The notes under the pieces: generated by a model
What the model was told of the DNA's origin: nothing
Database searches by the model: none
Seen by the model: the letters and a program-made list of their open reading frames with translations, nothing else
Shown here: positions 1 to 8,757 of the stretch, one piece after another
Numbering within the stretch: position 1 is the stretch's first letter
Layout of the letters: every line of letters starts with the position of its first letter
Made by a program: the position numbers and the translations under genes
Source of the DNA: Roseisolibacter sp. H3M3-2
Lineage (GTDB): Bacteria > Gemmatimonadota > Gemmatimonadetes > Gemmatimonadales > Gemmatimonadaceae
DNA length: 40,153 nucleotides
Assembly (NCBI RefSeq): GCF_029211165.1
Contig: NZ_JARGEK010000005.1
Coordinates: 1-40,153 of the forward strand
Reading direction: 5' to 3'

Positions 1-117
1 GCCCCGGCCGACGCCGCCGGCGCGGGCGCGACGCCCCGACGTCCCGCGACCGACAGCGGCGCCCGCCCGCCGGCGCGCCCGACCGTCCCGCCGCCCGACG
101 ACGCGACCGCCGCATGA
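1..117 (+). CDS. mreC: C-terminal end of a cell-shape protein, probably MreC (5' truncated by window edge)
   Basis: An open frame runs from the first base to the TGA at 115-117 and encodes 38 residues rich in Pro, Ala, Arg and Asp, a low-complexity tail with no recognisable fold. The stop overlaps the ATG of the next gene as ATGA, showing that this is the previous gene of the same operon. Because mreD, mrdA and rodA follow, MreC (periplasmic scaffold of the elongasome, whose C-terminus is often disordered and proline-rich) is the natural assignment. The identity rests on gene order only, since the conserved MreC domain lies outside the window. Confidence 0.6.
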   Translation, partial: APADAAGAGATPRRPATDSGARPPARPTVPPPDDATAA

Positions 118-602
118 GCGTGCTCGGCTTCCTGCGGGTCAGCTTCGCGGTCGCGCTGCTCGTCCTCCTGCACTTCACGCTGCGCCCCCTCCTCGGGTGG
201 CGGGCGCCGATCGACTTCCTGCTGATCGCGGCGCTGCTGGCCGCCGTCCGCCTCCGCCCCGGGATCGCCGCGCTGGTCGGGATGCTGCTGGGCTTCGCCG
301 CCGACGCGCTGACGCCCAGCGCCTTCGGGTGCGGCGCGCTCGCCCTCAGCTGCGTCTCGTTCCTGGCGTCGTGGCTGAAGGCGGTCTTCTTCGCCGACAA
401 CCTGGCGCTCAGCCTGCTGTTCTTCTTCGGCGGGAAGTGGACCTTCGACGTGCTCTACCTGGTAGCAGAGCGGCGTGTCCAGGGCACCGAGCTGGCGATG
501 CAGCTCCTGCTCTGGTCCCCCCTCGCCGCCACGGTGACCGCCATCGCCGGGGTCGTGCTGCTGCTCGTGCTGCGGCCGGTCCTGGGGCGCTCCTCGGCCT
601 GA
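114..602 (+). CDS. mreD: Rod shape-determining protein MreD
   Basis: Encodes 162 residues, the normal MreD size. The protein is almost wholly hydrophobic, with about five membrane segments (roughly residues 8-28, 33-50, 52-68, 75-95, 100-125 and 130-155, some merging) separated by short Arg/Asp loops. MreD is an inner-membrane member of the MreBCD-RodA-PBP2 complex that directs lateral wall synthesis; it has no catalytic residues, so assignment rests on length, topology and position. The start ATG overlaps the preceding stop (ATGA). A segment with a Gly-Phe-Ala-Ala-Asp-Ala-Leu pattern around residues 59-66 resembles the conserved G-x2-x-D motif of the family. The next gene follows after 25 bases. 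Confidence 0.85.
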   Translation: MSVLGFLRVSFAVALLVLLHFTLRPLLGWRAPIDFLLIAALLAAVRLRPGIAALVGMLLGFAADALTPSAFGCGALALSCVSFLASWLKAVFFADNLALSLLFFFGGKWTFDVLYLVAERRVQGTELAMQLLLWSPLAATVTAIAGVVLLLVLRPVLGRSSA

Positions 603-627
603 GCCCCGGCCCCCGCCGGACCCTCGC

Positions 628-2469
628 GTGAGCTTCCATCCCAACGACGTCGCCCGGCGGTCGCGCATCGCGCGGCTGCTGCTGGCCGTCGCCTTCGTGC
701 TCCTCGGGGCCGGGTTCTACCGCGCCCAGGTGCTCCAGCACTCGGACTGGGTGGTGCAGGCCGAGGACAACCGCCTGCGCGAGGTCCCGCTGCCGGCGCC
801 GCGGGGGATCATCTACGACCGCCGCGGGAAGGTCATCGCCGAGAACCTGCCCGGGTACACGGTCTCGATCGTCGCCACGTCGGCGGACTCGCTGCGCGCG
901 GCGCTGCGGCGGCTCAACGAGATCATCCCGTACACCGAGGACGACGTCGAGACGGCGGTGAAGCGCTACAACCGCGCGCCCAACCGTCCGGCGGTCATCC
1001 TGGCCGACGCCAACTTCCAGCAGGTCTCGGTGCTCGAGGAGCACCGCACCGAGTTCCCGGCGCTGATCATCCAGAGCGCGCCGAAGCGGTGGTACCCGGA
1101 CAGCTCGGTCGTGGCCTCGTTCGTGGGCTACACGGCCGAGATCTCGGAGCCCGAGCTCGCGAGCCCGTCGTTCGAGGGGTACAAGGCCGGGATGCGCGTC
1201 GGGAAGATGGGGCTGGAACGGCAGTACGAGCAGCAGCTGCGCGGCCAGGAGGGGTACCGCTTCGTCGAGGTCGACGCGCGCGGCCGCGTGGTGCGCGAGG
1301 CCGGGCAGGCGCGCGCCGACCAGGAGCCGGTGCCGGGGCCGAACCTGCACACGCACGTCGACCTCGACCTGCAGCGCTTCACCGCCAACCTGTTCGCCGA
1401 CACGCTGCTCGGCGCCGCCGTGGCGCTCGACCCGACCACGGGGGGCGTGCTGGCGCTGCACTCGTCGCCGACCTACAACCCGAACCGGTTCACCGGCGGG
1501 GTGCCGAAGGCGTACTACGACTCGCTGAACAACGACGAGCGTCGCCCGATGTACAACAAGGCGATCCAGGGCCGCTACGCGCCCGCGTCCACGTTCAAGC
1601 TCGCGACGTCGATCATCGGGATGCAGAAGGGGCTGGTGAAGCTGACCGACCGGATGCCGCAGCCGTGCACCGGCGGCTTCTGGCACGGCCGCTACTGGCG
1701 CTGCTGGGACAAGCAGGGGCACGGCGCGGTGACGCTGGCGCAGGCGCTCGAGAAGTCGTGCAACGTCTACTTCTACCAGCTGGCGCTGCGCCTCTCGCTC
1801 GACACGCTGGTCGCCGGCGGCGTGCGCCTCGGCTTCACGGAGCGCAGCGACATCGACCTGCCGAACGAGACGCGCCCGGAGTTTCCGGCCAACGGCAACG
1901 AGTATTTCCGGCGCAAGTTCCCGCGCGGCTACGTGAAGAGCTCGGAGGCGCTCAACATCGCCATCGGCCAGGGGGTGGACGCGCAGACGGTCATCAACAT
2001 GGCCAAGTTCTACACGGCGCTGGCCAACGAGGGCGTGATGTCGCGGCCCACGGTGGTGCGCCGCGCGCCGCAGCGCGAGCGCATCTTCCAGTTCGGGCCC
2101 GAGGAGATCGAGGGGCTGCGCCGCGCCCTGGCCGGCGTGGTGTCGGCGCGCGGCACCGCCGGGAGCGCGGCGCTGCAGGGCGTGACCATCGCCGGCAAGA
2201 CCGGCACGGCGCAGGCGCCGCCGAAGCCCGACCACGCCTGGTTCGTCGGCTTCGCGCCGGCGGAGAACCCGCAGGTGGTCGTGGCCGTCTTCCTCGAGTT
2301 CGGGGCGCACGGCTACGCCGCCGCCCGCGTGGCGTCCAAGATCATCGAGGCGTACCTCAAGCGCCCGTCGATCGCGCCGCCGGTGACCGACGACCTCTCG
2401 GGGAGCACGTCGGTCGCCAGCGCGCCGCCCCCGCCGCCGGCGGCGGCGCCCGCCGGGGGGACGCAGTGA
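628..2469 (+). CDS. mrdA: Penicillin-binding protein 2 (elongasome transpeptidase)
   Basis: A 613-residue class B penicillin-binding protein. It has a short cytoplasmic N-terminus, one membrane anchor at about residues 17-31, a PBP dimerisation domain (about 50-220) beginning with the conserved PRGIIYDRRG stretch, and the transpeptidase domain. The three active-site motifs are all visible: S321-T-F-K324 (nucleophile and general base), S377-C-N379 and K524-T-G526. A proline/alanine-rich tail of about 25 residues ends the protein. It cross-links peptidoglycan in the periplasm together with the RodA polymerase, whose gene overlaps it by four bases (GTGA). The start is GTG at 628, and no better ATG precedes the membrane anchor. 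Confidence 0.96.
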   Translation: MSFHPNDVARRSRIARLLLAVAFVLLGAGFYRAQVLQHSDWVVQAEDNRLREVPLPAPRGIIYDRRGKVIAENLPGYTVSIVATSADSLRAALRRLNEIIPYTEDDVETAVKRYNRAPNRPAVILADANFQQVSVLEEHRTEFPALIIQSAPKRWYPDSSVVASFVGYTAEISEPELASPSFEGYKAGMRVGKMGLERQYEQQLRGQEGYRFVEVDARGRVVREAGQARADQEPVPGPNLHTHVDLDLQRFTANLFADTLLGAAVALDPTTGGVLALHSSPTYNPNRFTGGVPKAYYDSLNNDERRPMYNKAIQGRYAPASTFKLATSIIGMQKGLVKLTDRMPQPCTGGFWHGRYWRCWDKQGHGAVTLAQALEKSCNVYFYQLALRLSLDTLVAGGVRLGFTERSDIDLPNETRPEFPANGNEYFRRKFPRGYVKSSEALNIAIGQGVDAQTVINMAKFYTALANEGVMSRPTVVRRAPQRERIFQFGPEEIEGLRRALAGVVSARGTAGSAALQGVTIAGKTGTAQAPPKPDHAWFVGFAPAENPQVVVAVFLEFGAHGYAAARVASKIIEAYLKRPSIAPPVTDDLSGSTSVASAPPPPPAAAPAGGTQ

Positions 2470-3719
2470 GCCGGCGCGGCATCGCCTTCGACTGGCCGCT
2501 GGTCTCCGTCGCGCTCCTGCTGTCGCTGTACGGGATCGCGATGGTCTACTCGGCGGGGCAGGTGGACGTCGGGGTCACCTACGTGACCGGCGCCTGGATC
2601 CGGCAGGCGGCGTGGTTCGGGCTCGCGCTGGTCAGCGCGGCGATGCTCAGCCGCTCGTCCACGCGCTTCCTCGAGTGGGTGTCGTGGCCGGCGTACCTGT
2701 TCACGCTGTTCCTGCTGATCGTCACGCTCGCCTTCGGGTCGGGCGCGGGGACGGCGGCGAGCGTGAAGGGGTGGCTGACCATCGGCGGCGTGCGCCTCGG
2801 GCAGCCCGCCGAGCTGGCGAAGCCGGTCACGGTGCTGATGCTCGCGCGCATCCTGACGCAGCGGCGCGAGCAGCCCAAGTCGCTGCTCGACCTGTGGCGC
2901 CCGGTGCTGGTGGTGGCGGTGCCGTGGCTGCTCATCATGCTGCAGCCCGACCTCGGGTCCGGGCTCGCGTTCATCGGGATCCTGTTCGCCATGCTGTTCT
3001 GGGCCGGCGTGCCGTGGCAGATGCTCGCGCTGCTGGCCAGCCCCGCGGTCAGCCTCGTGCTGTCGTTCAACACCGCCGTCTGGGGGATCTGGTTCCTCCT
3101 GCTCGTCGGCCTCGTGGTCTGGTACAAGCCGTACCTCGCCGAGGGGGTGACGCTGGTCGTCGCCAACGTGGTGATGGGCGTGCTGGCGCCGCTGCTGTGG
3201 GACGCGCTCAAGCCCTACCAGCAGCGCCGCCTCCTGGTCTTCCTCGACCCGATGAACGACCCGCGGGCGTCGGGCTACCACGTGATCCAGTCGCAGGTCG
3301 CGATCGGCTCGGGCGGGTGGTTCGGGAAGGGGTGGACGCTCGGCACCCAGAAGCGGCTGGCCTTCCTCCCGGCGCAGCACACCGACTTCATCTTCGCCGT
3401 CGTGGGCGAGGAGATGGGGTTCATCGGCGTGTGCGTGGCACTGACGCTCTTCCTGGCGCTGCTGCTGCGGTGCACGCGCATCGCGTCGCGCGCGACCGAC
3501 GCGTTCAGCAGCCTGGCGGCGTTCGGGCTGCTCGCCAGCTGGTTCGTGCACGTCGTCGTGAACATCGGGATGACGCTGAACCTGATGCCGATCACGGGGA
3601 TCCCGCTGCCGTTCTTCAGCTACGGCGGGTCGTTCATGCTGATCAGCTGGCTGGCCATCGGGGTGCTGGCGCGGTTCGCGGCGGAGGGGCGGGGGCGGAC
3701 CGACGGGCTGGCGATCTGA
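2466..3719 (+). CDS. rodA: Peptidoglycan glycosyltransferase RodA
   Basis: A 417-residue SEDS-family membrane protein with about ten membrane segments. Family hallmarks are the KGW-rich loop (ASVKGWLTIGGVRLGQPAEL, about residues 98-117), the QPDLGSG motif, the long extracellular loop with the catalytic-loop pattern (DPRASGYHVIQSQVAIGSGG), and the late sequences HTDFIFAVVGEEMGF and PITGIPLPFFSYGGS. RodA polymerises lipid II into glycan strands for cell elongation, paired with PBP2. The start is GTG 2466, overlapping the mrdA stop (GTGA), which suggests translational coupling. The same frame is open far upstream, but that is a composition artefact of mrdA. Confidence 0.96.
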   Translation: MSRRGIAFDWPLVSVALLLSLYGIAMVYSAGQVDVGVTYVTGAWIRQAAWFGLALVSAAMLSRSSTRFLEWVSWPAYLFTLFLLIVTLAFGSGAGTAASVKGWLTIGGVRLGQPAELAKPVTVLMLARILTQRREQPKSLLDLWRPVLVVAVPWLLIMLQPDLGSGLAFIGILFAMLFWAGVPWQMLALLASPAVSLVLSFNTAVWGIWFLLLVGLVVWYKPYLAEGVTLVVANVVMGVLAPLLWDALKPYQQRRLLVFLDPMNDPRASGYHVIQSQVAIGSGGWFGKGWTLGTQKRLAFLPAQHTDFIFAVVGEEMGFIGVCVALTLFLALLLRCTRIASRATDAFSSLAAFGLLASWFVHVVVNIGMTLNLMPITGIPLPFFSYGGSFMLISWLAIGVLARFAAEGRGRTDGLAI

Positions 3720-3748
3720 GCGTCCGCTGGCCGGCCGGTCAGCGAGAC

Positions 3749-3778
3749 TTGCTCAGCCTGCCCATCCCCGGCCACATT
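3749..3778 (+). promoter_or_regulatory. Putative promoter for accD (leaderless arrangement)
   Basis: TTGCTC (3749-3754), an 18-base spacer, then CACATT (3773-3778). The -10 ends 8 bases before the accD ATG at 3787, so transcription would begin within a base or two of the start codon. This is the only region between rodA and accD (67 bases). The match is moderate; it is supported by the same CACATT element at 29266 and by similar spacing at other operon-first genes in this window. Confidence 0.4.
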
Positions 3779-3786
3779 TCCCCGCC

Positions 3787-4644
3787 ATGGCCTGGTTCCG
3801 GAAAGAGCGCAAGCCGCGCGTCCCGCGGCGCGAGCGCCTCGAGATCCCGCCCGACGCGTGGGAGAAGTGCGAGGCGTGCGGGCACACCGACATCCGGGAG
3901 AAGTTCGCCCGGAACCTGAACGTGTGCCCCGAGTGCGACTACCACCGCCGGATCCGGGCGGTGGAGTACGTGAACATCCTCCTCGACGAGAACTGGGAGG
4001 AGACCGAGGAGGACCTGAAGTCGGCCGACCCCCTCGGCTTCCCGGAGTACTCGGCTCGCCTGAAGAAGGCACAGACGAACGCCGGCGACACCGACGCGAT
4101 CCTCACGGCGACGGGTGCCGTCGGCGGCCTCCCGGTGAACCTGGGCGTCATGGACTTCGCCTTCATGGGCGGCTCCATGGGCTCCGTGGTCGGGGAGAAG
4201 ATCGCGCGCGCCGGCCAGCGGTCGCTGGAGCGCAAGCAGCCGTTCCTGATCGTCTCCGCGTCGGGCGGGGCGCGCATGCAGGAGGGGGTGCTCTCGCTGA
4301 TGCAGATGGCGAAGGCGTCGGCCATCCTGTCGCAGCTCGCCGAGCGGCGGATCCCGTACGTCTCGATCCTCACCAACCCGACCACCGGCGGGGTGAGCGC
4401 CAGCTACGCGATGCTGGGCGACGCGATCCTCGCCGAGCCGGGCGCCGTGATCGGCTTCGCCGGGCCGCGCGTCATCAAGCAGACGCTCGGGCAGGACCTC
4501 CCCGAGGGGTTCCAGACGGCGGAGTTCCTCGTCGAGCACGGGATGCTCGACGCGGTCGTGCACCGGCGCGACCTCAAGGCGACGGTCGGCCAGCTGCTGC
4601 GGCACATGACGGGGAAGCCCGCGGCCGCGCTCACGGCGCCCTGA
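3787..4644 (+). CDS. accD: Acetyl-CoA carboxylase carboxyltransferase subunit beta
   Basis: A 285-residue AccD. The N-terminal four-cysteine zinc ribbon is intact (C28-x2-C31-x15-C47-x2-C50) and precedes the crotonase-fold carboxyltransferase domain. The latter contains FMGGSMGSVVGEKIARA, the oxyanion/CoA-binding SGGARMQEG stretch, and TNPTTGGVSASYAMLGD. With AccA it transfers carboxyl from carboxybiotin to acetyl-CoA, giving malonyl-CoA for fatty acid synthesis. accA is not in the window. The ATG at 3787 gives the expected N-terminus ahead of the ribbon. Its stop overlaps the proposed start of folC, an accD-folC adjacency that is common in bacteria. Confidence 0.97.
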   Translation: MAWFRKERKPRVPRRERLEIPPDAWEKCEACGHTDIREKFARNLNVCPECDYHRRIRAVEYVNILLDENWEETEEDLKSADPLGFPEYSARLKKAQTNAGDTDAILTATGAVGGLPVNLGVMDFAFMGGSMGSVVGEKIARAGQRSLERKQPFLIVSASGGARMQEGVLSLMQMAKASAILSQLAERRIPYVSILTNPTTGGVSASYAMLGDAILAEPGAVIGFAGPRVIKQTLGQDLPEGFQTAEFLVEHGMLDAVVHRRDLKATVGQLLRHMTGKPAAALTAP

Positions 4645-5936
4645 GCGACCCCCGGAACTCCGGCGCCTACCGCGCGACGCTCGACGCCCTCTTCGCGCGC
4701 ACCAAGGGCGCGAGCCGGTACGGGCTGGAGCGGGTGCGCGCGCTCCTCGCCGCCCTCGGCGACCCGCACCTCGCGGTCCCCGTCTTCCACGTGGCGGGGA
4801 CGAACGGGAAGGGGAGCACGGTCGCCACGCTGGAGGCGCTGCTCCGCGCCGGCGGGCACCGCGTGGCGCGCTTCACCTCGCCCCACCTGGTCGACTTCCG
4901 CGAGCGGATCGTCGTCGGCGGCGCCCCGATCGCCGAGGCCGAGGTCGAGGCGTGGGTCGCCCGCTGGCTGCCGACCGCGGACGCCCTCGGGGCGACCTTC
5001 TTCGAGATCACGACCGCGCTCGCGTTCGACCACTTCGCCCGCGCCGGCGCCGACGTCGCGGTGGTCGAGACGGGACTCGGCGGGCGGCTCGACTCGACCA
5101 ACGTCGTCCGCCCGCTGGTGGCCGGGGTGACGGCGATCGGGCTGGACCACACGGACCTGCTGGGCGACACGCGCGAGGCGATCGCCGCCGAGAAGGGGGG
5201 GATCTTCAAGGCCGGCGCGGCGGCGGTGGTCGGGGAGCCCGATCCGGCCATCCGCGCCGCGCTGGCCGCTCAGGCGCGGGCCGCCGGGGCCGGGCCGGTG
5301 CGCGTGGTGGCCGAGGAGTGCACGGTCTCGGACGTGGCGCTCACCGCCGGCGGGACCGCCTTCGCCCTCGACGCCCCGTTCGGGCGCGCGCGGCTGGTGA
5401 CGCCGCTCCTGGGGGCGTACCAGGCGCACAACGCGGCGACCGCGCTCACCATGCTCGACGCGGCCGGCGACCCGTGGTGGATGCCCATCGACCGGGTGGC
5501 GGCGGCGCTGGGCGAGGTCCGGCTGGCCGGCCGCTTCCAGCGCGTGGGGCGGTGGCTGTTCGACGTCGCGCACAACCCCGACGGCGCGCGCGTGCTCGGC
5601 CAGACGCTCGGCGCGCTGGCCCCTGAGCGGCCGGTCGTGGCGCTGGTGACCGTGCTGTCGGACAAGGACTGGCGGGGGATGCTGCGCGCGCTGGCGCCCG
5701 CGGTCGACCACCTGGTGCTGTCGGTGGCGCCGACGGCGCCGCCGGGGCGCGTGTGGCCGCTGGCGGCGGCGGCGGCGTTCGCGGCCGAGCAGGGGTGGGA
5801 CGCGGTGGCGGAGCCCGACTTCGACCGCGCGCTGGCGCTGGCGTCGGCGCGGGGGCGCACCGTCCTGGTGACCGGCTCCTTCCACACGGTCGGCGACGCG
5901 ATGCTTCGCTTGCAGGTCGATCCGCTGGCCCGATAG
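4641..5936 (+). CDS. folC: Folylpolyglutamate synthase / dihydrofolate synthase
   Basis: A Mur-ligase-family protein with the P-loop GTNGKGS (residues 53-59 with this start), FTSPHL, the TFFEITTALAF segment, VETGLGGRLDSTN, DHTDLLG and EKGGIFKAG, then the C-terminal ligase domain with FDVAHNPDG. It adds glutamate to (dihydro)folates in the cytoplasm. The start is uncertain: similarity to FolC N-termini (the YRATLDALFARTKG...YGLERV helix) begins only about ten codons after the accD stop. No ATG, GTG or TTG is available there, so I propose CTG at 4641, overlapping the accD stop as CTGA (431 residues). The first standard start is GTG 4734 (400 residues), which would cut into the conserved helix. 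Confidence 0.9.
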   Translation: MSDPRNSGAYRATLDALFARTKGASRYGLERVRALLAALGDPHLAVPVFHVAGTNGKGSTVATLEALLRAGGHRVARFTSPHLVDFRERIVVGGAPIAEAEVEAWVARWLPTADALGATFFEITTALAFDHFARAGADVAVVETGLGGRLDSTNVVRPLVAGVTAIGLDHTDLLGDTREAIAAEKGGIFKAGAAAVVGEPDPAIRAALAAQARAAGAGPVRVVAEECTVSDVALTAGGTAFALDAPFGRARLVTPLLGAYQAHNAATALTMLDAAGDPWWMPIDRVAAALGEVRLAGRFQRVGRWLFDVAHNPDGARVLGQTLGALAPERPVVALVTVLSDKDWRGMLRALAPAVDHLVLSVAPTAPPGRVWPLAAAAAFAAEQGWDAVAEPDFDRALALASARGRTVLVTGSFHTVGDAMLRLQVDPLAR

Positions 5937-5939
5937 CTT
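5910..5939 (+). promoter_or_regulatory. Putative promoter for hisS, inside the end of folC
   Basis: TTGCAG (5910-5915), 18-base spacer, TAGCTT (5934-5939). The -10 includes the folC TAG stop and ends exactly 6 bases before the hisS ATG at 5946, so the start codon would sit at +1. No Shine-Dalgarno sequence is visible in the 9-base gap between folC and hisS, consistent with a leaderless mRNA. Confidence 0.45.
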
Positions 5940-5945
5940 CCCCGG

Positions 5946-7268
5946 ATGTCAGCCAAGCCACTCCCCGGGTTCCGCGACTTCTACCCCGCGGAGCTCGCCG
6001 AGCGAGCGCACGTCATGCGCGTGTGGCGCGAGGTCGCGCGCCGGTACGGGTTCGTCGAGTACGACGGCCCGCCCCTCGAGCCGCTCGACCTGTACACGCG
6101 CAAGAGCGGCGACGAGATCGTCGGCCAGCTGTACAACTTCGTCGACAAGGGCGACCGCCCGGTGGCGCTGCGCCCCGAGATGACGCCGACCTTCGCCCGC
6201 ATGGTCGCCGCGCGCGCCAACGCGCTGCGCAAGCCGGTGCGCTGGTTCTCGATGCCGCAGCTGTTCCGCTACGAGCGGCAGCAGAAGGGGCGGCTGCGCG
6301 AGCACTTCCAGCTCAACGTCGACATGGTCGGCGAGGCCGACGTCACGGCCGACGCCGAGCTGCTGGCGGTGGCGATCGACATGCTGCGCGGGCTCGGGCT
6401 GACGCAGCACGACGTGCGCGCCCGCGTCAGCGACCGGCGCCTGCTGGCCGCGCTGCTGGCGCGCGTCGGCGTGACCGAGGCGCAGCTCCCGGCGGCGTAC
6501 CAGGCGATCGACAAGGTCGAGCGCGACCCGCGCACGGTGCTGGTCGAGCGGCTGGCCGGCGCGGGCGTCGGAGGCGACGTGGCGGAGCGGCTGCTCGACC
6601 TGGCGCGCCTCTGGTCCGTGGACGAGCTGCGCGCCACGCACGGCGACGACGCGGCGGTGTCCGAGGCGCTCGACCGCTTCGCGCGCTACCAGGCGCACCT
6701 GACCGCGCTCGGCGTGCACGAGTGGGTCGTGCTCGACCTGACGATCGTGCGCGGGCTGGCGTACTACACCGGCATCGTCTTCGAGCTGTTCGACGCCCGC
6801 GGCGAGTTCCGCGCCATCTGCGGGGGCGGCCGCTACGACACGCTGCTCAAGGCGCTCGGCGACGTCGACCTCCCGGCGCTCGGCTTCGGCATGGGCGACG
6901 TGGTGCTCGGCGAGCTGCTGCGCGCGCGGGGGCTGATGCCGTCGCTCGCGCCGACGCTCGACTACTGGCTGGCCGTCGAGGACGCGGAGCTGCTGCCGGT
7001 GGCGCAGAGCACGGCGTCGCTGCTGCGCCGCCTCGGCCACGCCGTCGAGTACCCGCTGCGCGAGCAGGCGCTGAACAAGCAGCTCAAGGCCGCCGTCAAC
7101 GCGGGCGCGCGCGAGGCGGTGATCCTGCGCCGCGAGGCGCTCGCCGGGCGCGGCGAGGTGCTCGTGCGCGCGCTGTCCGACGGCCAGGAGTCCGCGCACC
7201 AGCTGGGCGCCTGGCTCGAGGCCCGCATCGCCGAGGCGGGGGGCGCGCACGGCGTCTCCCCCGCCTGA
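5946..7268 (+). CDS. hisS: Histidyl-tRNA synthetase
   Basis: A 440-residue class II synthetase. It starts with the typical [12 protein letters not shown]. Motif 2 lies around [26 protein letters not shown] and the substrate-binding [11 protein letters not shown] region precedes it. The HisRS-specific signatures RGLAYYTG and GGGRYD follow, and a C-terminal anticodon-binding domain ends the protein (about residues 340-430, with [16 protein letters not shown]). It charges tRNA-His in the cytoplasm. A HisZ regulatory paralogue is unlikely because the anticodon domain is present and no his genes are nearby. In the RGLAYY motif Ala replaces the Asp of the E. coli enzyme, while the catalytic Arg is retained. 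proS follows after 22 bases. Confidence 0.94.
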   Translation: MSAKPLPGFRDFYPAELAERAHVMRVWREVARRYGFVEYDGPPLEPLDLYTRKSGDEIVGQLYNFVDKGDRPVALRPEMTPTFARMVAARANALRKPVRWFSMPQLFRYERQQKGRLREHFQLNVDMVGEADVTADAELLAVAIDMLRGLGLTQHDVRARVSDRRLLAALLARVGVTEAQLPAAYQAIDKVERDPRTVLVERLAGAGVGGDVAERLLDLARLWSVDELRATHGDDAAVSEALDRFARYQAHLTALGVHEWVVLDLTIVRGLAYYTGIVFELFDARGEFRAICGGGRYDTLLKALGDVDLPALGFGMGDVVLGELLRARGLMPSLAPTLDYWLAVEDAELLPVAQSTASLLRRLGHAVEYPLREQALNKQLKAAVNAGAREAVILRREALAGRGEVLVRALSDGQESAHQLGAWLEARIAEAGGAHGVSPA

Positions 7269-7290
7269 CCGGTCCCACCCCGACCCTCCG

Positions 7291-8757
7291 ATGGCCGACG
7301 ACAAGAAGCTGACCACCCGCGCCGCCGACTTCAGCGCCTGGTACAACGAGCTGGTGCTCCGCGCCGAGCTGGCGGACTACTCGCCGGTGCGCGGCTGCAT
7401 GGTGATCCGGCCGAACGGCTACGGCATCTGGGAGCGGATGCAGCGCGCCCTGGACGACGAGTTCAAGGCGACGGGGCACGTCAACGCGTACTTCCCGCTG
7501 TTCATCCCCGAGAGCTTCCTGAGCAAGGAGGCGGAGCACGTCGAGGGGTTCGCCCCCGAGACGGCGGTGGTGACGCACGGCGGCGGCAAGAAGCTCGAGG
7601 AGCCGCTGGTCGTCCGCCCGACGTCGGAGACGATCATCTACTCGATGTTCGCCAAGTGGGTGCAGAGCTACCGCGACCTGCCGCTGCTCTACAACCAGTG
7701 GGCGAACGTGGTCCGCTGGGAGATGCGCACCCGGCTCTTCCTGCGCACGATGGAGTTCCTCTGGCAGGAGGGGCACACGGCGCACGCGACGCACGACGAG
7801 GCGGAGCAGGAGACCCGCCGCATGCTCGGCGTGTACCGCGAGTTCATGGAAGGGTGGATCGCGATGCCCATCATTACCGGGCAGAAGACCGAGAGCGAGA
7901 AGTTCGCCGGCGCGCTGCGCACGTACTCGTGCGAGGCGATGATGCAGGACGGCAAGGCGCTGCAGGCCGGCACGTCGCACAACCTGGGGCAGAACTTCGC
8001 CAAGGCGTTCGACCTCAAGTTCCAGAGCGAGGCGGGGTCGATGGAGTACGCCTGGAACACCAGCTGGGGGGTGTCGACGCGCATGGTCGGCGGGCTGGTG
8101 ATGACGCACGGCGACGACAACGGGCTCCAGATCCCGCCGCGCCTCGCCCCGGTCGAGCTGGTGATCGTCCCGATCTGGCGCACCGACGAGGAGAAGGCGA
8201 CGGTGTTCGAGGCCGCGCGCAACCTGCGGGATCGGTTGAGCGTGCGCGAGCGCGGCGGCCCGCCGCGGCTGCGCGTCCACCTCGACGACCGCGAGGGGAT
8301 TAAGCCGGGCGCCAAGTACTACCACTGGGAGACGCGCGGCGTGCCGCTCCGGCTGGAGCTCGGCCCCCGCGACATCGCCGCCAACCAGGGCGTCCTGGTG
8401 CGCCGCGACTCGCGCGCCAAGCAGCCGGTCTCGCTCGACACGATCGCCGACGACGTGGCGGCGCTGCTGGAGACGATCCAGGGCGACATGCTGGCCGCGG
8501 CGCGCGCGCGGCGCGACGAGCGGATCCACCGCGGCGTGACGTCGTACGACACGTTCCGGGAGATCATGGACGCGGGCGGCTTCGTCTTCGCCGGCTGGAA
8601 CGGCGACCCGGCCGTGGAGGCGCGGGTGAAGGAGGAGACCAAGGCGACGATCCGCGTCATCCCTGACGCCGAGTTCCGGAGCCCCGAGGCGCCGACGCGC
8701 TGCCTCGTCACGGGCGACCCGGCGAAGCACGAGGTCGTGTGGGCGAGAGCGTACTGA
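7291..8757 (+). CDS. proS: Prolyl-tRNA synthetase, short (archaeal/eukaryotic-like) form
   Basis: 488 residues, the length of type 3 ProRS, which lacks the large editing insertion of the E. coli form. Visible are [35 protein letters not shown] (motif 2 region), the [26 protein letters not shown] block, [27 protein letters not shown], the motif 3 stretch [22 protein letters not shown], the anticodon-binding domain, and a C-terminal domain ending in the conserved Tyr (ARAY). Of the four cysteines that bind zinc in well-studied members, only C471 is recognisable; the others align with N437, V442 and T474, so the zinc site appears lost. It lies 22 bases after hisS and overlaps lysA by 19 bases. 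Confidence 0.95.
   Translation: MADDKKLTTRAADFSAWYNELVLRAELADYSPVRGCMVIRPNGYGIWERMQRALDDEFKATGHVNAYFPLFIPESFLSKEAEHVEGFAPETAVVTHGGGKKLEEPLVVRPTSETIIYSMFAKWVQSYRDLPLLYNQWANVVRWEMRTRLFLRTMEFLWQEGHTAHATHDEAEQETRRMLGVYREFMEGWIAMPIITGQKTESEKFAGALRTYSCEAMMQDGKALQAGTSHNLGQNFAKAFDLKFQSEAGSMEYAWNTSWGVSTRMVGGLVMTHGDDNGLQIPPRLAPVELVIVPIWRTDEEKATVFEAARNLRDRLSVRERGGPPRLRVHLDDREGIKPGAKYYHWETRGVPLRLELGPRDIAANQGVLVRRDSRAKQPVSLDTIADDVAALLETIQGDMLAAARARRDERIHRGVTSYDTFREIMDAGGFVFAGWNGDPAVEARVKEETKATIRVIPDAEFRSPEAPTRCLVTGDPAKHEVVWARAY

Noticed and set aside
409-2310. Very long open frames on the strand opposite mrdA and most other genes
   Set aside because: They are Arg/Ala/His/Pro-rich, match no family, and mirror codon position 3 G/C bias of the real genes; they are composition artefacts.
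3720-3748. GGCCGGCC-centred near-palindrome after rodA as a terminator
   Set aside because: The stem is short and imperfect with no T-run; I could not support it as a separate feature.
5946-7268. HisZ (ATP phosphoribosyltransferase regulatory subunit) instead of HisRS
   Set aside because: The C-terminal anticodon-binding domain is present, the tRNA-synthetase neighbour proS follows, and no his operon is nearby.
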